Translations under genes and position numbers: made by a program
NCBI GenBank assembly: GCA_000200715.1
Contig: DP000238.1
Location: 406,154 to 470,153 of the forward strand
Length of the DNA: 64,000 nucleotides
Source of the DNA: Cenarchaeum symbiosum A
Lineage (GTDB): Archaea; Thermoproteota; Nitrososphaeria; Nitrososphaerales; Nitrosopumilaceae
Reading direction: 5' to 3'
Notes under the pieces: generated by a model
Told to the model about the DNA's origin: nothing
Databases searched by the model: none
Seen by the model: only the letters and a program-made list of their open reading frames with translations
In this document: in pieces, positions 9,413-18,634 of the stretch
How positions within the stretch are numbered: position 1 is the stretch's first letter
How the letters are laid out: the number at the start of each line of letters is the position of its first letter

Positions 9413-9451
9413 ATGGACCGGCAACAGCTCTTCTATCGCCGGGAAAAATGA
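9413..9451 (+). CDS. Possible 12-codon leader ORF upstream of the DEAD-box helicase
   Basis: ATG at 9413, peptide MDRQQLFYRREK, stop TGA at 9449-9451, four bases before the helicase ATG at 9456. A TATA-like TTTATTAAT near 9374-9382 would put the transcript start close to 9405, so this ORF would be the first on the mRNA. A second, three-codon ORF (ATGAAAGTATGA, 9448-9459) overlaps the helicase start. Either could affect helicase translation; both could be chance. Confidence 0.3.
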   Translation: MDRQQLFYRREK

Positions 9452-9455
9452 AAGT

Positions 9456-10760
9456 ATGACAAAATTCGAGGAACTGGGGATAAAGCAGAACGTGCTAGAC
9501 GCGCTGCGCGACATGGGCTTTGAAAAGGCCTTTCCCATACAGGAGGCCGCAATACCCGTATTGCTCACGGGCCGGGACGTGGTGGGCCAGGCCCACACCG
9601 GCACCGGCAAGACCGGGGCGTACTCGATATCGATGCTCCAGGAGATCAAGGAAGGCGGGGGCATCCAGGGCCTGATAGTGGCGCCCACCCGGGAGCTCGC
9701 AGTCCAGATCACCGAAGAGGTGAAAAAGTTTGCAAAGTATACAAAGGTGCGGCCCGTCGCTATCTACGGGGGCCAGAGCATGGGCGTCCAGCTCGACGCG
9801 CTCAAAAGGGGCGCCGAGATCCTGGTCGCCACACCGGGCAGGCTGATAGACCACATCAAGCGGGGCTCCATATCGATAGACAGGGTGACGCACCTGGTCC
9901 TCGACGAGGCAGATACGATGCTCGACATGGGCTTTATCGACGACATACAGTTCATACTCGATCTTACCCCGGACGAAAAGGTCATGTCGCTCTTCTCGGC
10001 CACCATGCCGATAGAGATCCTGCGGCTATCCGAAGAGTACCTAAAGAACCCCAAGCAGTTCCTGCTCGATGCAGACGACCTGAGCGGCGAGGGCATAGAC
10101 CAGTCGTATCTGGTCATAAGGGACCGCGAAAAGATGGACTATCTGGTCGACTTTATCAAGGAGAACGGCAAGGGGCAGACCATAGTATTCTGCTCTACAA
10201 AGTACAGGACCCGGGACGTGGCCCGGATGCTGCACAAGAGAAACTATGGCGCGGTGGCCATCGAGGGTGATATGTCACAGCACCGCAGGGAGCAGTCGAT
10301 GTCGCGGTTCAGGACCGCCAAGGCGCAGATACTCGTCGCTACCGACGTGGCGGCCAGGGGGATAGATGTGCCCCGCGTGGCGCTGGTGGTCAACTATGAT
10401 GTGCCCAACCAGGAGATGATCTACTTTCACAGGATAGGCAGGACCGCCAGGGCCGGCGCAAAGGGCCGGGCCATAACGCTCGTCTCATATTCTTCAGTAT
10501 CCGAGTTCGATGTGATAAAGCGTCAGATAAAGGCCAAGGTGACCTATCTAAATGATGAAATGGGCATAGTCGTAAAGATACCCGACCCGCTAAAGAGGGA
10601 GTCGGCGCGGAGGCGCGGGGGCCCGCAGAGGCTCGGCCAGCGGCGGCAGTCCCGGGAGAGGTCAGATCCCCGAGACGAGCGGCGCCGGTCTGCTCGGCGC
10701 AAGTCGGGTGCAATCCGGCACGGCCCGGGGTACTATCGCGGCCTCAAGAGCCGCTGGTAG
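9456..10760 (+). CDS. deaD: DEAD-box ATP-dependent RNA helicase
   Basis: 434 residues with the complete motif set: Q motif (AFPIQEAAIP), motif I AHTGTGKT, Ia PTRELAVQ, II DEAD, III SAT, then in domain 2 TDVAARGIDVP (V) and HRIGRTARAG (VI). The last 70 residues are very rich in Arg/Gly/Ser, a typical RNA-binding tail. It would unwind structured RNA, e.g. in ribosome assembly or cold adaptation. A cspA homologue is found 2.7 kb downstream on the same strand, though not in the same operon. Confidence 0.95.
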   Translation: MTKFEELGIKQNVLDALRDMGFEKAFPIQEAAIPVLLTGRDVVGQAHTGTGKTGAYSISMLQEIKEGGGIQGLIVAPTRELAVQITEEVKKFAKYTKVRPVAIYGGQSMGVQLDALKRGAEILVATPGRLIDHIKRGSISIDRVTHLVLDEADTMLDMGFIDDIQFILDLTPDEKVMSLFSATMPIEILRLSEEYLKNPKQFLLDADDLSGEGIDQSYLVIRDREKMDYLVDFIKENGKGQTIVFCSTKYRTRDVARMLHKRNYGAVAIEGDMSQHRREQSMSRFRTAKAQILVATDVAARGIDVPRVALVVNYDVPNQEMIYFHRIGRTARAGAKGRAITLVSYSSVSEFDVIKRQIKAKVTYLNDEMGIVVKIPDPLKRESARRRGGPQRLGQRRQSRERSDPRDERRRSARRKSGAIRHGPGYYRGLKSRW

Positions 10761-10797
10761 GCGTAGACACTAATAGCTGAGAGGCCCTGTGTATGCA

Positions 10798-11022
10798 TTG
10801 AAGATAAGATGCCCCCGGTGCAAGGGGGCCGCCGAGCTATTTTCGGACTTTACTGCTGTAAAGTGCGACGGCTGCGACCTTGACATGAGCTACGGCGAGT
10901 ACGTCCGGTATGTGGCCCACAGCGATTCGACCTATTCCGACATACTGGGCGACTATACCGGGAGCACATCGGGCCAGGCTGCGGGCACGCTAGACGAGTG
11001 GGACGCCCAGGACCAGTCCTGA
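10798..11022 (+). CDS. Small zinc-ribbon protein
   Basis: The TTG at 10798 gives 74 residues beginning LKIRCPRCKGAAELF; a GTG at 10789 is the alternative. The pair CPRC...CDGC is a zinc ribbon, followed by an acidic C-terminal half without motifs. A TATA-like CACTAATAG about 25 nt upstream fits the TTG start. Function unknown; it may bind nucleic acid or another protein. Confidence 0.6.
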   Translation: MKIRCPRCKGAAELFSDFTAVKCDGCDLDMSYGEYVRYVAHSDSTYSDILGDYTGSTSGQAAGTLDEWDAQDQS

Positions 11023-11072
11023 TCCCGGGCGTAAAACGGCCTCTCCGAACTACGGTGGCGGACGCGCCTCCC

Positions 11073-12122
11073 CTACGGCGCGCCGGGATCCACAAAGCAG
11101 TCCGTCCTCACGCCCTCCTCCTCGAAGAGAAGGCGGCGGGGATCCTCATCGATGCATACGTGTGAAAAATCCGAGGCCTCCCGGTTGTAATACCCTATAA
11201 TCAGGTGGGCACTCCTGTCGCCGTCCTGTGCAACAAAGCCTAACCGGACCGAGGCCGTGCTCATATCGGAGAAGGTTATGTCGCGCCCCTCGTACATCTC
11301 ATGGAACGCCTTGACCTCCGGCAGGCCCATCAACTCATCCATGTGGCCCTCCACGGAACCGTAGGTGGAGTTTTCAAAAGGCCACAACGACCTCATGCGC
11401 CCCTCGCGCATATCCTCCTCATGGGCCGCCTCATAGACCGACTGGTCCAGACAGGGCCTCTTTATGACGCCGGGGACATCGAACTTGGGCATCCATGCAA
11501 GCCAGGCTATCTCCCATCTCAGATCATCCGCGGGCAGCGACTCACTTTCCACGTTGTTCTTTGCAATGCCGCCCTCGACAAGGTACAGCCCCCCGCTTGG
11601 CGCGATGGTCCTAAAGTCCGAGAGGTGCCTGGTCCTGCAGGATCCCTCACTAAGGAACATTATGAAATGCTCGCCTGGGATCACCTCGTGGCGGTCATAA
11701 TTCATGGAATACCGCTCGGTCTCGCCCCCGGTGACCGCGACGCTGATGATCTTTTTCTCCATGCTCCCCCTTAGGACCTCCATGACCTCCACCATGTATA
11801 CCGTGTCCACATTCACCGTGTACTCTGCGTCCTCGTCCCTGTAGCCCATCGCCGACCATCTCTCCATTACCGTCCCGTTGAGAATCCTGCCCTCGATTAT
11901 CCACTCTGTGGCGGATATCTTGAAGGGCAGGGGCAGGTACGACTCGCTTGCAAATACGTTTATCCGCGCCTTCCCGGGCTCCGTGCCGGCGTGCCCTGCA
12001 TCCTGTGGCGCCGGGGCGGAATCCGCGGGCAGGGAAATCTCTGCCGTACCGCCCGCCGGGGCTATGATGCCCCCCAGGCTGATCATACCCGCCGCTGCCA
12101 GCAGAACAGCTAGACTCCTCAT
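11073..12122 (-). CDS. Secreted protein of unknown function
   Basis: The ATG at 12122 gives 349 residues with a signal peptide (MRSLAVLLAAAGMISLGG, Ala-rich, to about residue 28). An in-frame GTG at 12128 is possible. The mature part is acidic, with a beta-rich first half (SATEWIIEGRI, YMVEVMEVLRGS, GEHFIMFLSEGS). That pattern is common in secreted thaumarchaeal proteins of unknown role. There are four or five cysteines, and no catalytic motif is recognised. Confidence 0.7.
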   Translation of the reverse strand: MRSLAVLLAAAGMISLGGIIAPAGGTAEISLPADSAPAPQDAGHAGTEPGKARINVFASESYLPLPFKISATEWIIEGRILNGTVMERWSAMGYRDEDAEYTVNVDTVYMVEVMEVLRGSMEKKIISVAVTGGETERYSMNYDRHEVIPGEHFIMFLSEGSCRTRHLSDFRTIAPSGGLYLVEGGIAKNNVESESLPADDLRWEIAWLAWMPKFDVPGVIKRPCLDQSVYEAAHEEDMREGRMRSLWPFENSTYGSVEGHMDELMGLPEVKAFHEMYEGRDITFSDMSTASVRLGFVAQDGDRSAHLIIGYYNREASDFSHVCIDEDPRRLLFEEEGVRTDCFVDPGAP

Positions 12123-12128
12123 CGGCAC

Positions 12129-12677
12129 ATCCCCTGCACGGACTCTTGCGGGGCGGCAGCAGTAACAACGGCGCCTTGCGGCCCGGCCCCTCCGAATGCG
12201 CGTGTACTAGTGTGGCTGCAGCCAAGTGCCGCGGGACCCGACACAGATAGAGCCCTGCCGTGCCCGCGCATCTCATCAGCCTAACCGGCAACTGGCATAA
12301 AAGGAGCCCGCGGACTTTCTCATGTATGACCCTGCCCCGTACGTGCCTCCGCATCCGGCGGATGCCGGCCCGGGGATGCGCCTGCGAGCACGTGGGCATT
12401 CAAAGGAGAGCCCCCCTGCGGCGCACCCCTGCCATGGCAGGACCCCGGACACATCCGTATAGACACGTTGCATTGCCGCGGCACAGGATCTATCACAACC
12501 CTGCAAAACAGGCGGATTGATGGGGACTCAACTGTCGGGACTTTGTGCACCGGGCCACAGGTGCCGCGGCCTCCGGTTCCATCTTCCTGATTGCGGACGG
12601 GGGACTGCCAATGTTAAATACCACCCCTGCCTGCCTGCCGCCAATGTATACAAGACTCCGCCTGTAACATATTGCAT
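12129..12677. other. Long intergenic region; one possible small ORF
   Basis: About 550 bp without a convincing conserved gene. It holds a perfect 14-bp palindrome CCTGCCATGGCAGG (12428-12441) and a hairpin GCATCC-GGC-GGATGC (about 12351-12365). A TATA-like GGCATAAAAGG (12294-12304) stands about 25 nt before an ATG at 12322, which opens a 46-codon ORF ending at 12462 (Pro-rich, no motif). That ORF has the promoter geometry of a leaderless gene but no other support. A second TATA-like AATGTATAC (12641-12649) serves the next gene. Confidence 0.35.
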
Positions 12678-13046
12678 ATGACGCGCGACAACACTGGCTG
12701 GGGGGAAAGATGCTGGGACGTCATGGAGGGCGCCTCGTCTGGCTTTTTTCACAGGGGTGACAGGACAAGGCTGCTGTACCTGGCGCTTCCCGCGCTCGGG
12801 TACCTGCTCCTTCCTGCGGAAGCGGCGTTCAACCGGCTCGGCTATCCCCTCAACCCCTCGGCCTTTCCGATGCTGTTCTTTCACACTGCCGCAGGGCCGC
12901 TGATTGGCTATAAGGCGGCTTCCATCATTGCCATGACACTCATCCACATCCCCGTCTGGCTTGCCGTGGCGCAGGTAACGGTATGGCTGGCAAGGCTCCT
13001 GCAAAGGTTCAGGACGGGGCCGCAGGGGCCCCTGCCCGGCCCGTAA
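12678..13046 (+). CDS. Small membrane protein
   Basis: ATG at 12678, 122 residues. There are hydrophobic segments at about residues 32-50 (LLYLALPALGYLLLPAEAAF), 65-85 and 88-108, then a basic, Pro-rich tail. A TATA-like stretch lies about 30 nt upstream. The N-terminal region is hydrophilic with an acidic/aromatic mix. No family recognised. Confidence 0.55.
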   Translation: MTRDNTGWGERCWDVMEGASSGFFHRGDRTRLLYLALPALGYLLLPAEAAFNRLGYPLNPSAFPMLFFHTAAGPLIGYKAASIIAMTLIHIPVWLAVAQVTVWLARLLQRFRTGPQGPLPGP

Positions 13047-13146
13047 CCCGGTGCATGCTGCACGTGATGGCGCATGCCGGGAAAGGCGCAGGAACTGCAA
13101 AGAACACCTCAATCGATTTATAACTGCGGGATCCGGGGCAGTATCC

Positions 13147-13434
13147 ATGGAGACTATCGAGTACGAGGGGACAGTCTGGGCCATAAACCACAACAATCCC
13201 GAGCCCTTGGTAGAGCATTCGATAAAAAAGCTCCAGGACTATGGCGTCAAAAAAGAGGACATAAAGCTGACCGATGCGCCCGACGACATCAAGGTGGGGG
13301 CCATAGTAGTCGAGATGTGGCCGCACCACCTCGACGTTACCCGCATCAGGACCGTCAGAAACGAGTCGTTTATCAGCGGGACTGTCATGACCATCCAGCT
13401 CAACACGGACGCCGCGGGCAAGTACATCGACTGA
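13147..13434 (+). CDS. Conserved-looking small protein of unknown function
   Basis: The ATG at 13147 is 30 nt downstream of TTTATAA (13117-13123), a textbook TATA box for a leaderless mRNA. The upstream extension of the frame is therefore not used. 95 residues, soluble, mixed alpha/beta, rich in acidic residues (VKKEDIKLTDAPDDIKVG), with no cysteines. No domain recognised. Confidence 0.7.
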   Translation: METIEYEGTVWAINHNNPEPLVEHSIKKLQDYGVKKEDIKLTDAPDDIKVGAIVVEMWPHHLDVTRIRTVRNESFISGTVMTIQLNTDAAGKYID

Positions 13435-13461
13435 TCCGCCCGATCTCATCCCGGGCAGTAT

Positions 13462-13472
13462 CTTAATATACA
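13462..13472 (+). promoter_or_regulatory. TATA box of cspA
   Basis: CTTAATATAC lies about 30 nt upstream of the cspA ATG at 13497, leaving a very short 5' leader. No long cold-responsive leader of the bacterial cspA type fits here. Confidence 0.5.
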
Positions 13473-13496
13473 TCGATCCCGGCATGTGCGCAACAC

Positions 13497-13688
13497 ATGG
13501 AACAAGGTACCGTAAAATGGTTCAACCGCACGAGGGGCTTCGGCTTCATCGAGAGGGAGACAGGCGCCGATCTATTCGTCCACAAGACGAACATCGACGG
13601 CAACCTCAGAGATGGCGACAAAGTCGAATTCGAGGTCGGGGAAGGCCCAAAAGGTCCTAGTGCTGTCAACGTAAAGAAGGCGGAGTAG
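13497..13688 (+). CDS. cspA: Cold-shock domain protein (CspA family)
   Basis: 63 residues, a single cold-shock OB-fold. Start [13 protein letters not shown]1 GFGFIE and RNP2 LFVHKT are all present. It binds single-stranded RNA/DNA and acts as an RNA chaperone. The family is mainly bacterial and is found in few archaeal groups, including Thaumarchaeota, so transfer from bacteria is likely (established family distribution, not shown here). A T-rich stretch (CTTTTTAACATATTTTG, about 13728-13744) follows and may terminate transcription. Confidence 0.96.
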   Translation: MEQGTVKWFNRTRGFGFIERETGADLFVHKTNIDGNLRDGDKVEFEVGEGPKGPSAVNVKKAE

Positions 13689-13784
13689 GAATAGACAAGT
13701 CGCGGGCAAACACCCGCACGCTGTATACTTTTTAACATATTTTGAAGGAATTGTATTAATAACCTCGCCGCAGCATCCGCCGCA

Positions 13785-14267
13785 TTGAAGGGCAAGGGGG
13801 CCGTACTGGCCGCCGTCGCGGCCGCTGTAATATTGGCGGCAGTCGGGTACAACTATCATGCGGACCAGCTGCGCATCAGCGGCGGCATCTTTGGCAATGA
13901 GCTGCAGGCCATACAGGACGACCTGACTGCTCAGCAGGATCTCTTCTCTGCCGAGCTTGCCTCATACGAGGGCGGCTCGTCTACCCGCGCCGAGTTTCTT
14001 GCAGCATCGGAGGGGCACTTTGTCGAGATGGACGGGATACTCGACAGGTACGATTCCCTGCGGCCGCCGCCTGCGTTTGAATCCTCGGTGGAGCTCTTCC
14101 GCCTCTCGACAGAATCCCAGATAGGGCGCGACCAGGAGGTGGTCTTATGGGTGGAGACCGGGGATCCGTCACACAACCTGCGCGCAGACGAGCTGCACCA
14201 AGAATCGTTTGCATACGAGCTTGCCGCCCTTGCAGACTACAAGGCGGCCCAGTCCGGAGCGCGCTGA
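13785..14267 (+). CDS. Secreted or membrane-anchored alpha-helical protein
   Basis: TTG start at 13785; 160 residues. It starts with one hydrophobic segment (AVLAAVAAAVILAAVGYNY), then a largely helical, acidic extracytoplasmic domain without cysteines (ELQAIQDDLTAQQDLFSAELASYE looks coiled-coil-like). A TATA-like GTATTAATAA precedes by about 30 nt. Function unknown. Confidence 0.65.
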   Translation: MKGKGAVLAAVAAAVILAAVGYNYHADQLRISGGIFGNELQAIQDDLTAQQDLFSAELASYEGGSSTRAEFLAASEGHFVEMDGILDRYDSLRPPPAFESSVELFRLSTESQIGRDQEVVLWVETGDPSHNLRADELHQESFAYELAALADYKAAQSGAR

Positions 14268-14269
14268 CC

Positions 14270-14731
14270 CTATACCAGGCCGTGCCGCTGCAGGCCGTCT
14301 AGCACGGGCGATAGCGGAGCGCGCAGGCCCTTTTCGCCGAGCGGCGCGGGCTCTGCAAACCTGACGGGAAATGTGACTGTCAGCATGTCCTGGTCTGTAT
14401 GCGATATGTTCACGTAATGGTATGGGATATCCCCGCCTGACAGGTACTCTTTCCACTGGGATATCCTGGTTGCAGCATCGCCCAGCCTCTCCTCGAGGCC
14501 TGTTATGTCGGAATTATAGTCGCCCTGGAATATGCCGAACTTTACCATCCCCACCATCATGTGGCCGCCGGGCACGGGATCGTGATTCCTCCACATGGCG
14601 TCTATCAGCTCCTCTTCTCTCTCCTTGGGGACTATCTCCCCGTAGTCGGGATCAAAATAGCCCGCGATGTTCTTTTTTCCGTCCAGTATGCGCAGGTAGT
14701 ATTCCTCCTGCTCGAGCCTCCAAGTGGTCAT
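14270..14731 (-). CDS. Soluble protein of unknown function, coupled to a DsbA-like gene
   Basis: 153 residues, acidic, no signal peptide and no cysteine, with several aromatic-rich beta segments (EEYYLRILDGKKNIAGYFDPDYGEI). The start ATG overlaps the stop of the DsbA-like gene (ATGA arrangement), so the two are probably translated from one mRNA. No domain recognised. Confidence 0.65.
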   Translation of the reverse strand: MTTWRLEQEEYYLRILDGKKNIAGYFDPDYGEIVPKEREEELIDAMWRNHDPVPGGHMMVGMVKFGIFQGDYNSDITGLEERLGDAATRISQWKEYLSGGDIPYHYVNISHTDQDMLTVTFPVRFAEPAPLGEKGLRAPLSPVLDGLQRHGLV

Positions 14732-15468
14732 CCGAGCTTTGATTCTATTATCGAGCGGAACGATTCATAGGGCTTTGCACCCGAGACCTTTGTGTATCCG
14801 ACGTCGTCATTTCCTATGAAAAATGTGGGCGTGCCAGTCACGCCGTATCCGGACCCCTGGGCAAGATCCTTGCGCACCTCGGAGACCGTATCCGGCATGA
14901 CCATGCACTCGTCAAAGCCCGACCCGACGCCGAGCTCGTCGGCGTACGCGCCAAGCTGCTCAATCAGGTCGGCTGGGCCAAGCCTGCCCCACTGTCCGGC
15001 CCTGTCAAAGAGCAGGTCGTGGTACTCCCAAAACGCCCCCTGCCCGTCGGCGCACTCGGCGGCCATGTGCGCGGGCAGCGCGTTTGGGTGTATGTCAAGT
15101 GGCATGTCCCTGAATACCAGGTTGACCTTTCCCGTATCGATGTACTCGCGCTCAAGCTGGGGCAGCGTATCCTGGTAGAACCTGTTGCAGAACGGGCACT
15201 GAAAGTCCGAGAACTCTATCACGGTCAGCGGCGCGTCAGGGCTGCCCTTGACTGGGTCGTCATCGGTAGATGCAAACACCAGCTGTCCCGCGTCCGGGCG
15301 GGGTGGTGCAGCCACGGGGGCTGCGGGGGCCGCAGGCGCGGCCTGGTATTGTGCTGACGCGGGGGCAGTCTCGCCCCCGAGCGCGTACCCGCCGAGGAAC
15401 GCGGCCGCCACCACGGCGGCCACAAGGCCCCCCACAAGATACCTTGAATTTCCCGTCTTGGCGGACAT
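14728..15468 (-). CDS. DsbA-like thiol-disulfide oxidoreductase, membrane-anchored
   Basis: The ATG at 15468 gives 246 residues; the frame continues upstream, but the upstream part lacks sense. It has an N-terminal signal anchor (YLVGGLVAAVVAAAFLGGYALGG), an Ala/Pro-rich spacer, then a thioredoxin fold of the DSBA/Thioredoxin_4 type. The active site is FSDFQCPFCNRFY (CPFC), with the cis-Pro region at VTGTPTFFIGN. It is expected to act outside the membrane, forming or isomerising disulfides in secreted proteins. This suits the many Cys-containing surface proteins in this window. Confidence 0.9.
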   Translation of the reverse strand: MSAKTGNSRYLVGGLVAAVVAAAFLGGYALGGETAPASAQYQAAPAAPAAPVAAPPRPDAGQLVFASTDDDPVKGSPDAPLTVIEFSDFQCPFCNRFYQDTLPQLEREYIDTGKVNLVFRDMPLDIHPNALPAHMAAECADGQGAFWEYHDLLFDRAGQWGRLGPADLIEQLGAYADELGVGSGFDECMVMPDTVSEVRKDLAQGSGYGVTGTPTFFIGNDDVGYTKVSGAKPYESFRSIIESKLG

Positions 15469-15601
15469 TACACCGTTGAACGCATGTATCCATAAATAAT
15501 TTTGGTATTCCTGGATGATCCGCGGGTGCTGTGCACGCCCCGGACCGCCCTCTGCAGGCCCGTCTTGAAGGCACAAATATGCGGTATCCTGGCTTCATTC
15601 A

Positions 15602-15922
15602 ATGGGAATCCCGGAGGAGATCAAGGGGTACATCGAGGGGCAGATCGACTACTATATCAGCGAGGCAGGATCCTACAGGCAGATCGCAGAAGAGTATACT
15701 CCCGAGGTGGGATCCGTGCCAGACGCCGCGTTTGGCATCATAGCGGGGTGCGTCTATTCTGCCTTTTTGCAGGCGTACCAGGGCAGGGGGATGTCGCCCT
15801 CGCTAGTAGATATGCGCGAGTTCAACGTGCTGCTCAAGGGCAGGGCCCCCCTGATAAAAGGGGCCATCCTGGGCTCGCTGCCGGGGCATCAAAAGGATCA
15901 TAAGCCGACTGCCCGGACATAG
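15602..15922 (+). CDS. Small conserved-looking protein of unknown function
   Basis: ATG at 15602, 106 residues. It has an acidic helical N-terminal half (GIPEEIKGYIEGQIDYYISEAGSYRQIAEEY) and a moderately hydrophobic middle (AAFGIIAGCVYSAFLQAY) that may be one amphipathic helix. A TATA-like CAAATATGC lies about 25-30 nt upstream. No family recognised. Confidence 0.6.
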   Translation: MGIPEEIKGYIEGQIDYYISEAGSYRQIAEEYTPEVGSVPDAAFGIIAGCVYSAFLQAYQGRGMSPSLVDMREFNVLLKGRAPLIKGAILGSLPGHQKDHKPTART

Positions 15923-15926
15923 GGAC

Positions 15927-16013
15927 ATGGACGGCAGCAAGGTAATATTCATGACCGGCGTGGGCGGGGCAGTGGTGCTGACGGCTGTCGTCTTTTTTAT
16001 CGCCATCCGCTAG
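15927..16013 (+). CDS. Putative 28-residue single-TM microprotein
   Basis: ATG at 15927, stop TAG at 16011-16013. The peptide begins MDGSKVIFMTGVGG and continues as one hydrophobic helix (AVVLTAVVFFIAI) ending in Arg. It starts 4 nt after the stop of the preceding gene, so it would be co-transcribed with it. It is supported only by its membrane-helix character and tight spacing. Confidence 0.45.
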   Translation: MDGSKVIFMTGVGGAVVLTAVVFFIAIR

Positions 16014-16044
16014 AGATAAATGCAAAACATCCCCGTTTAGCGCC

Positions 16045-16365
16045 ATGTCCGAGATCAACGAGTTCAAGGTCCAGCAGATAGTGGACAACGGCAGGGTCAT
16101 ACAGCTCTCGCTCGTCGAGAACGTGCAGACCGAGCAGATCTCGCAAAAACAGATGATCCAGGAGAGCATCTCGAAAAACCTCGATTCCGAGACCCGCGGC
16201 CAGATAATGCCCATACTCAACGCGATACTCCAGGCCCAGCCCACCATCAAGATCAAGAGCTACCAGCAGACGGGCATCAACATTACGATGCCCCGCAACC
16301 GCTACGAGCGGATGGGCCGGCCCCAGGTCGGCCAGATAGTCGAAGTGGACCTGCGGAAAAAGTAG
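16045..16365 (+). CDS. Small soluble protein of unknown function
   Basis: ATG at 16045, 106 residues, no cysteine, no membrane segment. The first half is strongly helical and Gln-rich (EQISQKQMIQESISKNL). The second half contains basic beta-type segments (IKIKSYQQTGINITMPRNRYERMGRPQVGQIVEVDL). A TATA-like GAGATAAAT stands about 30 nt upstream. It looks like a conserved archaeal protein by composition, but I cannot assign it. Confidence 0.65.
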   Translation: MSEINEFKVQQIVDNGRVIQLSLVENVQTEQISQKQMIQESISKNLDSETRGQIMPILNAILQAQPTIKIKSYQQTGINITMPRNRYERMGRPQVGQIVEVDLRKK

Positions 16366-16405
16366 GCCCGATGACGTTTAAATCGGGCGCCGCCGCATAT
16401 ACCGC

Positions 16406-16576
16406 ATGCTAGGAGGCGAGATAAGAGACGAGATGCGGCACGGGATCAACGAGATCTCTGATCACTCGGACGACTTTGCCGCGGCGGGGCCCGTGGGGAT
16501 ATTCTCACTGTTAATGGCGCTCGCCGATATGCTGCTGGGCGCGGCGGGCCTGCTGCTCATGCTGTTCCGGCGCTAG
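16406..16576 (+). CDS. 56-residue small membrane protein
   Basis: ATG at 16406, stop TAG at 16574-16576. The hydrophilic N-terminal half ([20 protein letters not shown]) is followed by a long hydrophobic helix ([24 protein letters not shown]) and two Arg. TTTAAATC lies about 28 nt upstream, a good TATA box for a leaderless gene. It converges with the YyaL-like gene, overlapping by 4 nt. Confidence 0.6.
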   Translation: MLGGEIRDEMRHGINEISDHSDDFAAAGPVGIFSLLMALADMLLGAAGLLLMLFRR

Positions 16577-18603
16577 AGCAGCGCCTCTACCCCATTCATT
16601 GTATCCTGTGGCGCAGAGCACGTCTTGTTTCTGCAAATGTATGCCGTGCTGTTCCCGCCAAAGCTCTTTCCCGCAAAGAATGGATACCTGGATAGCGCGT
16701 CGAGCTGGCCCTGGCTTGCAACGTTGATCAGCAGCGCCTCGGGGAGGAATTTTTCTGCCAGGCCCCTTGGTATCTCGCCTCCTTTGTCCAGCACTGTAAT
16801 CTCCGCGGGCCCCAATATGTGCATGTACATGACGTTGAGCATGTGCCCAAAGGCAAACGGGTTCTCGGCTGCAGCCTGCGCCTGCGAGGACATCGTTCTC
16901 TCGGCCGTCTTGAGGCAGCTTTCATCGCCGGTCAGGTGGTACAGCCGGAGCATCAGATGTGCGGCAGCCGAGTTGCCCGACGGGAGGGACAGGTCGTAGC
17001 CGCTCCTCGGCCTGACTATGAGCCCCTCGTGCACGTCAGATGTCATAAAGAATCCGCCCCTCTCCTCGTCCCAAAAGTTCTGCACAAGATGTGATCCTAT
17101 CTCGGATGCCCTGCGCAAGTACCGCTCTTCTGCGTCAACCTCGAATGCATCAAGAAGGGCGCAGCCGTAATACGCGTGGTCGTCAAGGTATCCGGGTATC
17201 CTGGCTTCGCCCTTGTAGGTCCGCATAAGTGCCCCGTCCCGGTGCATCTTTGCATCTATAAAGCCGAGGCAGCGGCGCGCGGCATCAAGATATCTGGCCT
17301 CCCCCGAGGCCCTGTACCCGCGCGCCAGCGCCGTCACCATCAGCGAGTTCCAAGAGGCCAGCACCTTGTCGTCAAGCCCCGGCGGCACCCTTCCTGAGCG
17401 CGCTTCTAGCAGCTTTGCCGCGCTGCGCTCGATTATCCCGTCCAGCTCGCCTACTGTAATCCCGCACTGGAATGCGACGGCAGAGGGGGCCGCCCCGTTG
17501 TACAGTATAGTCTTGCCCTCCCAGTTGCCGCCGTCTGTCACATCATAGAACATGCAAAAGGCGTCGGCATCCGCGCCCAGAATCTCCTTTACCTCTTTTT
17601 TTGACCATACGTAATACCTTCCCTCCTCGCCTTCCGTGTCTGCATCCTGCGAGGAATAGAATCCGCCCTCCGGGGAGGATAGCTCGCGCAATACATAGTC
17701 GAGAGTCTTTTCCATGATGCGAAGATACGCTGGGCTGCCCGTCACCTGGTATGCCTCTGCATAGTTGACCGGTATGAGGGCGTTGTCGTACAGCATCTTT
17801 TCAAAGTGGGGGGCCAGCCAGCGCTCGTCCGTCGAATACCTGTGGAAGCCGCCGCCCACCTGGTCGAATATCCCGCCCCTGGCCATCCTGTCGAGAGTCA
17901 AGAGCGCAAACCGCGTGAACTTTGATATTCCAGATAACTTGCCGTACCTGAACAGGAACGATATATTGGCGGAGCCTGGAAACTTGGGCGCCCTTCCGAA
18001 CCCGCCGTGAGTCGTGTCGGCCATCTGCAGCAGGTTGACTGCCGCCTCGTCGAGAACAGACCTGTCGGGCTCGGCGGGAGCAGTGGCCCGCTCTCCTCCC
18101 CGGAGCGTCTCGAGGAACTTTTCTGCCGTTCCCTTTATGTCCCCGGGCTTTTCTTTCCACGCCTGGGAGAGCTGCCGCAGTATGCTCTCAAAGCCGTTTC
18201 TGCCGTGCGAGCTCGACGGCGGTATGTACGTGCCGATATAGAACGGCTTGCGGTCCGGCGTGAGAAACGCGCTCAGCGGCCAGCCGCCCTGCCCCGTCGC
18301 CAGCTGGCAGCCCTTCTGGTATATGTCGTCTATGTCGGGCCGCTCCTCCCTGTCGACCTTTATGTTGATAAAATTCTCGTTCATTATATCGGCTATGTTC
18401 TCGTTCTCAAATGATTCGTGCGCCATCACGTGGCACCAGTGGCATGCGCTGTACCCTATGCTGAGAAATATCGGCTTGTCCTCGTCCACAGCCCTTCCCA
18501 GGGCCTCCTTGTTCCAGGCGTACCACTCGACGGGATTCTGGGCGTGCTGAAGAAGGTACGGGCTGGTCTCGTGGATCAGGCTGTTGGGCACAGCATATCC
18601 CAT
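16573..18603 (-). CDS. YyaL/DUF255 family protein: thioredoxin-like domain plus (alpha/alpha)6 barrel
   Basis: 676 residues, the usual family length. The N-terminal domain has [20 protein letters not shown] and the CHWC motif in [19 protein letters not shown], the hallmark of DUF255 (thioredoxin-like). The remainder resembles glycosidase/epimerase (alpha/alpha)6 barrels ([42 protein letters not shown]). No signal peptide, so cytoplasmic. The biochemical role of the family is not settled; redox or sugar-related functions have been proposed. Widely conserved in bacteria, archaea and eukaryotes (SSP411/SPATA20). Confidence 0.93.
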   Translation of the reverse strand: MGYAVPNSLIHETSPYLLQHAQNPVEWYAWNKEALGRAVDEDKPIFLSIGYSACHWCHVMAHESFENENIADIMNENFINIKVDREERPDIDDIYQKGCQLATGQGGWPLSAFLTPDRKPFYIGTYIPPSSSHGRNGFESILRQLSQAWKEKPGDIKGTAEKFLETLRGGERATAPAEPDRSVLDEAAVNLLQMADTTHGGFGRAPKFPGSANISFLFRYGKLSGISKFTRFALLTLDRMARGGIFDQVGGGFHRYSTDERWLAPHFEKMLYDNALIPVNYAEAYQVTGSPAYLRIMEKTLDYVLRELSSPEGGFYSSQDADTEGEEGRYYVWSKKEVKEILGADADAFCMFYDVTDGGNWEGKTILYNGAAPSAVAFQCGITVGELDGIIERSAAKLLEARSGRVPPGLDDKVLASWNSLMVTALARGYRASGEARYLDAARRCLGFIDAKMHRDGALMRTYKGEARIPGYLDDHAYYGCALLDAFEVDAEERYLRRASEIGSHLVQNFWDEERGGFFMTSDVHEGLIVRPRSGYDLSLPSGNSAAAHLMLRLYHLTGDESCLKTAERTMSSQAQAAAENPFAFGHMLNVMYMHILGPAEITVLDKGGEIPRGLAEKFLPEALLINVASQGQLDALSRYPFFAGKSFGGNSTAYICRNKTCSAPQDTMNGVEALL

Positions 18604-18634
18604 TTGTGCAGTTATTTGTATTTTGGCCGCCTGT

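Noticed and set aside
12260..12520. ORFs on both strands in the 12.1-12.7 kb gap
   Set aside because: No consistent frame, promoter or motif, except the weak 46-codon candidate noted in that entry.
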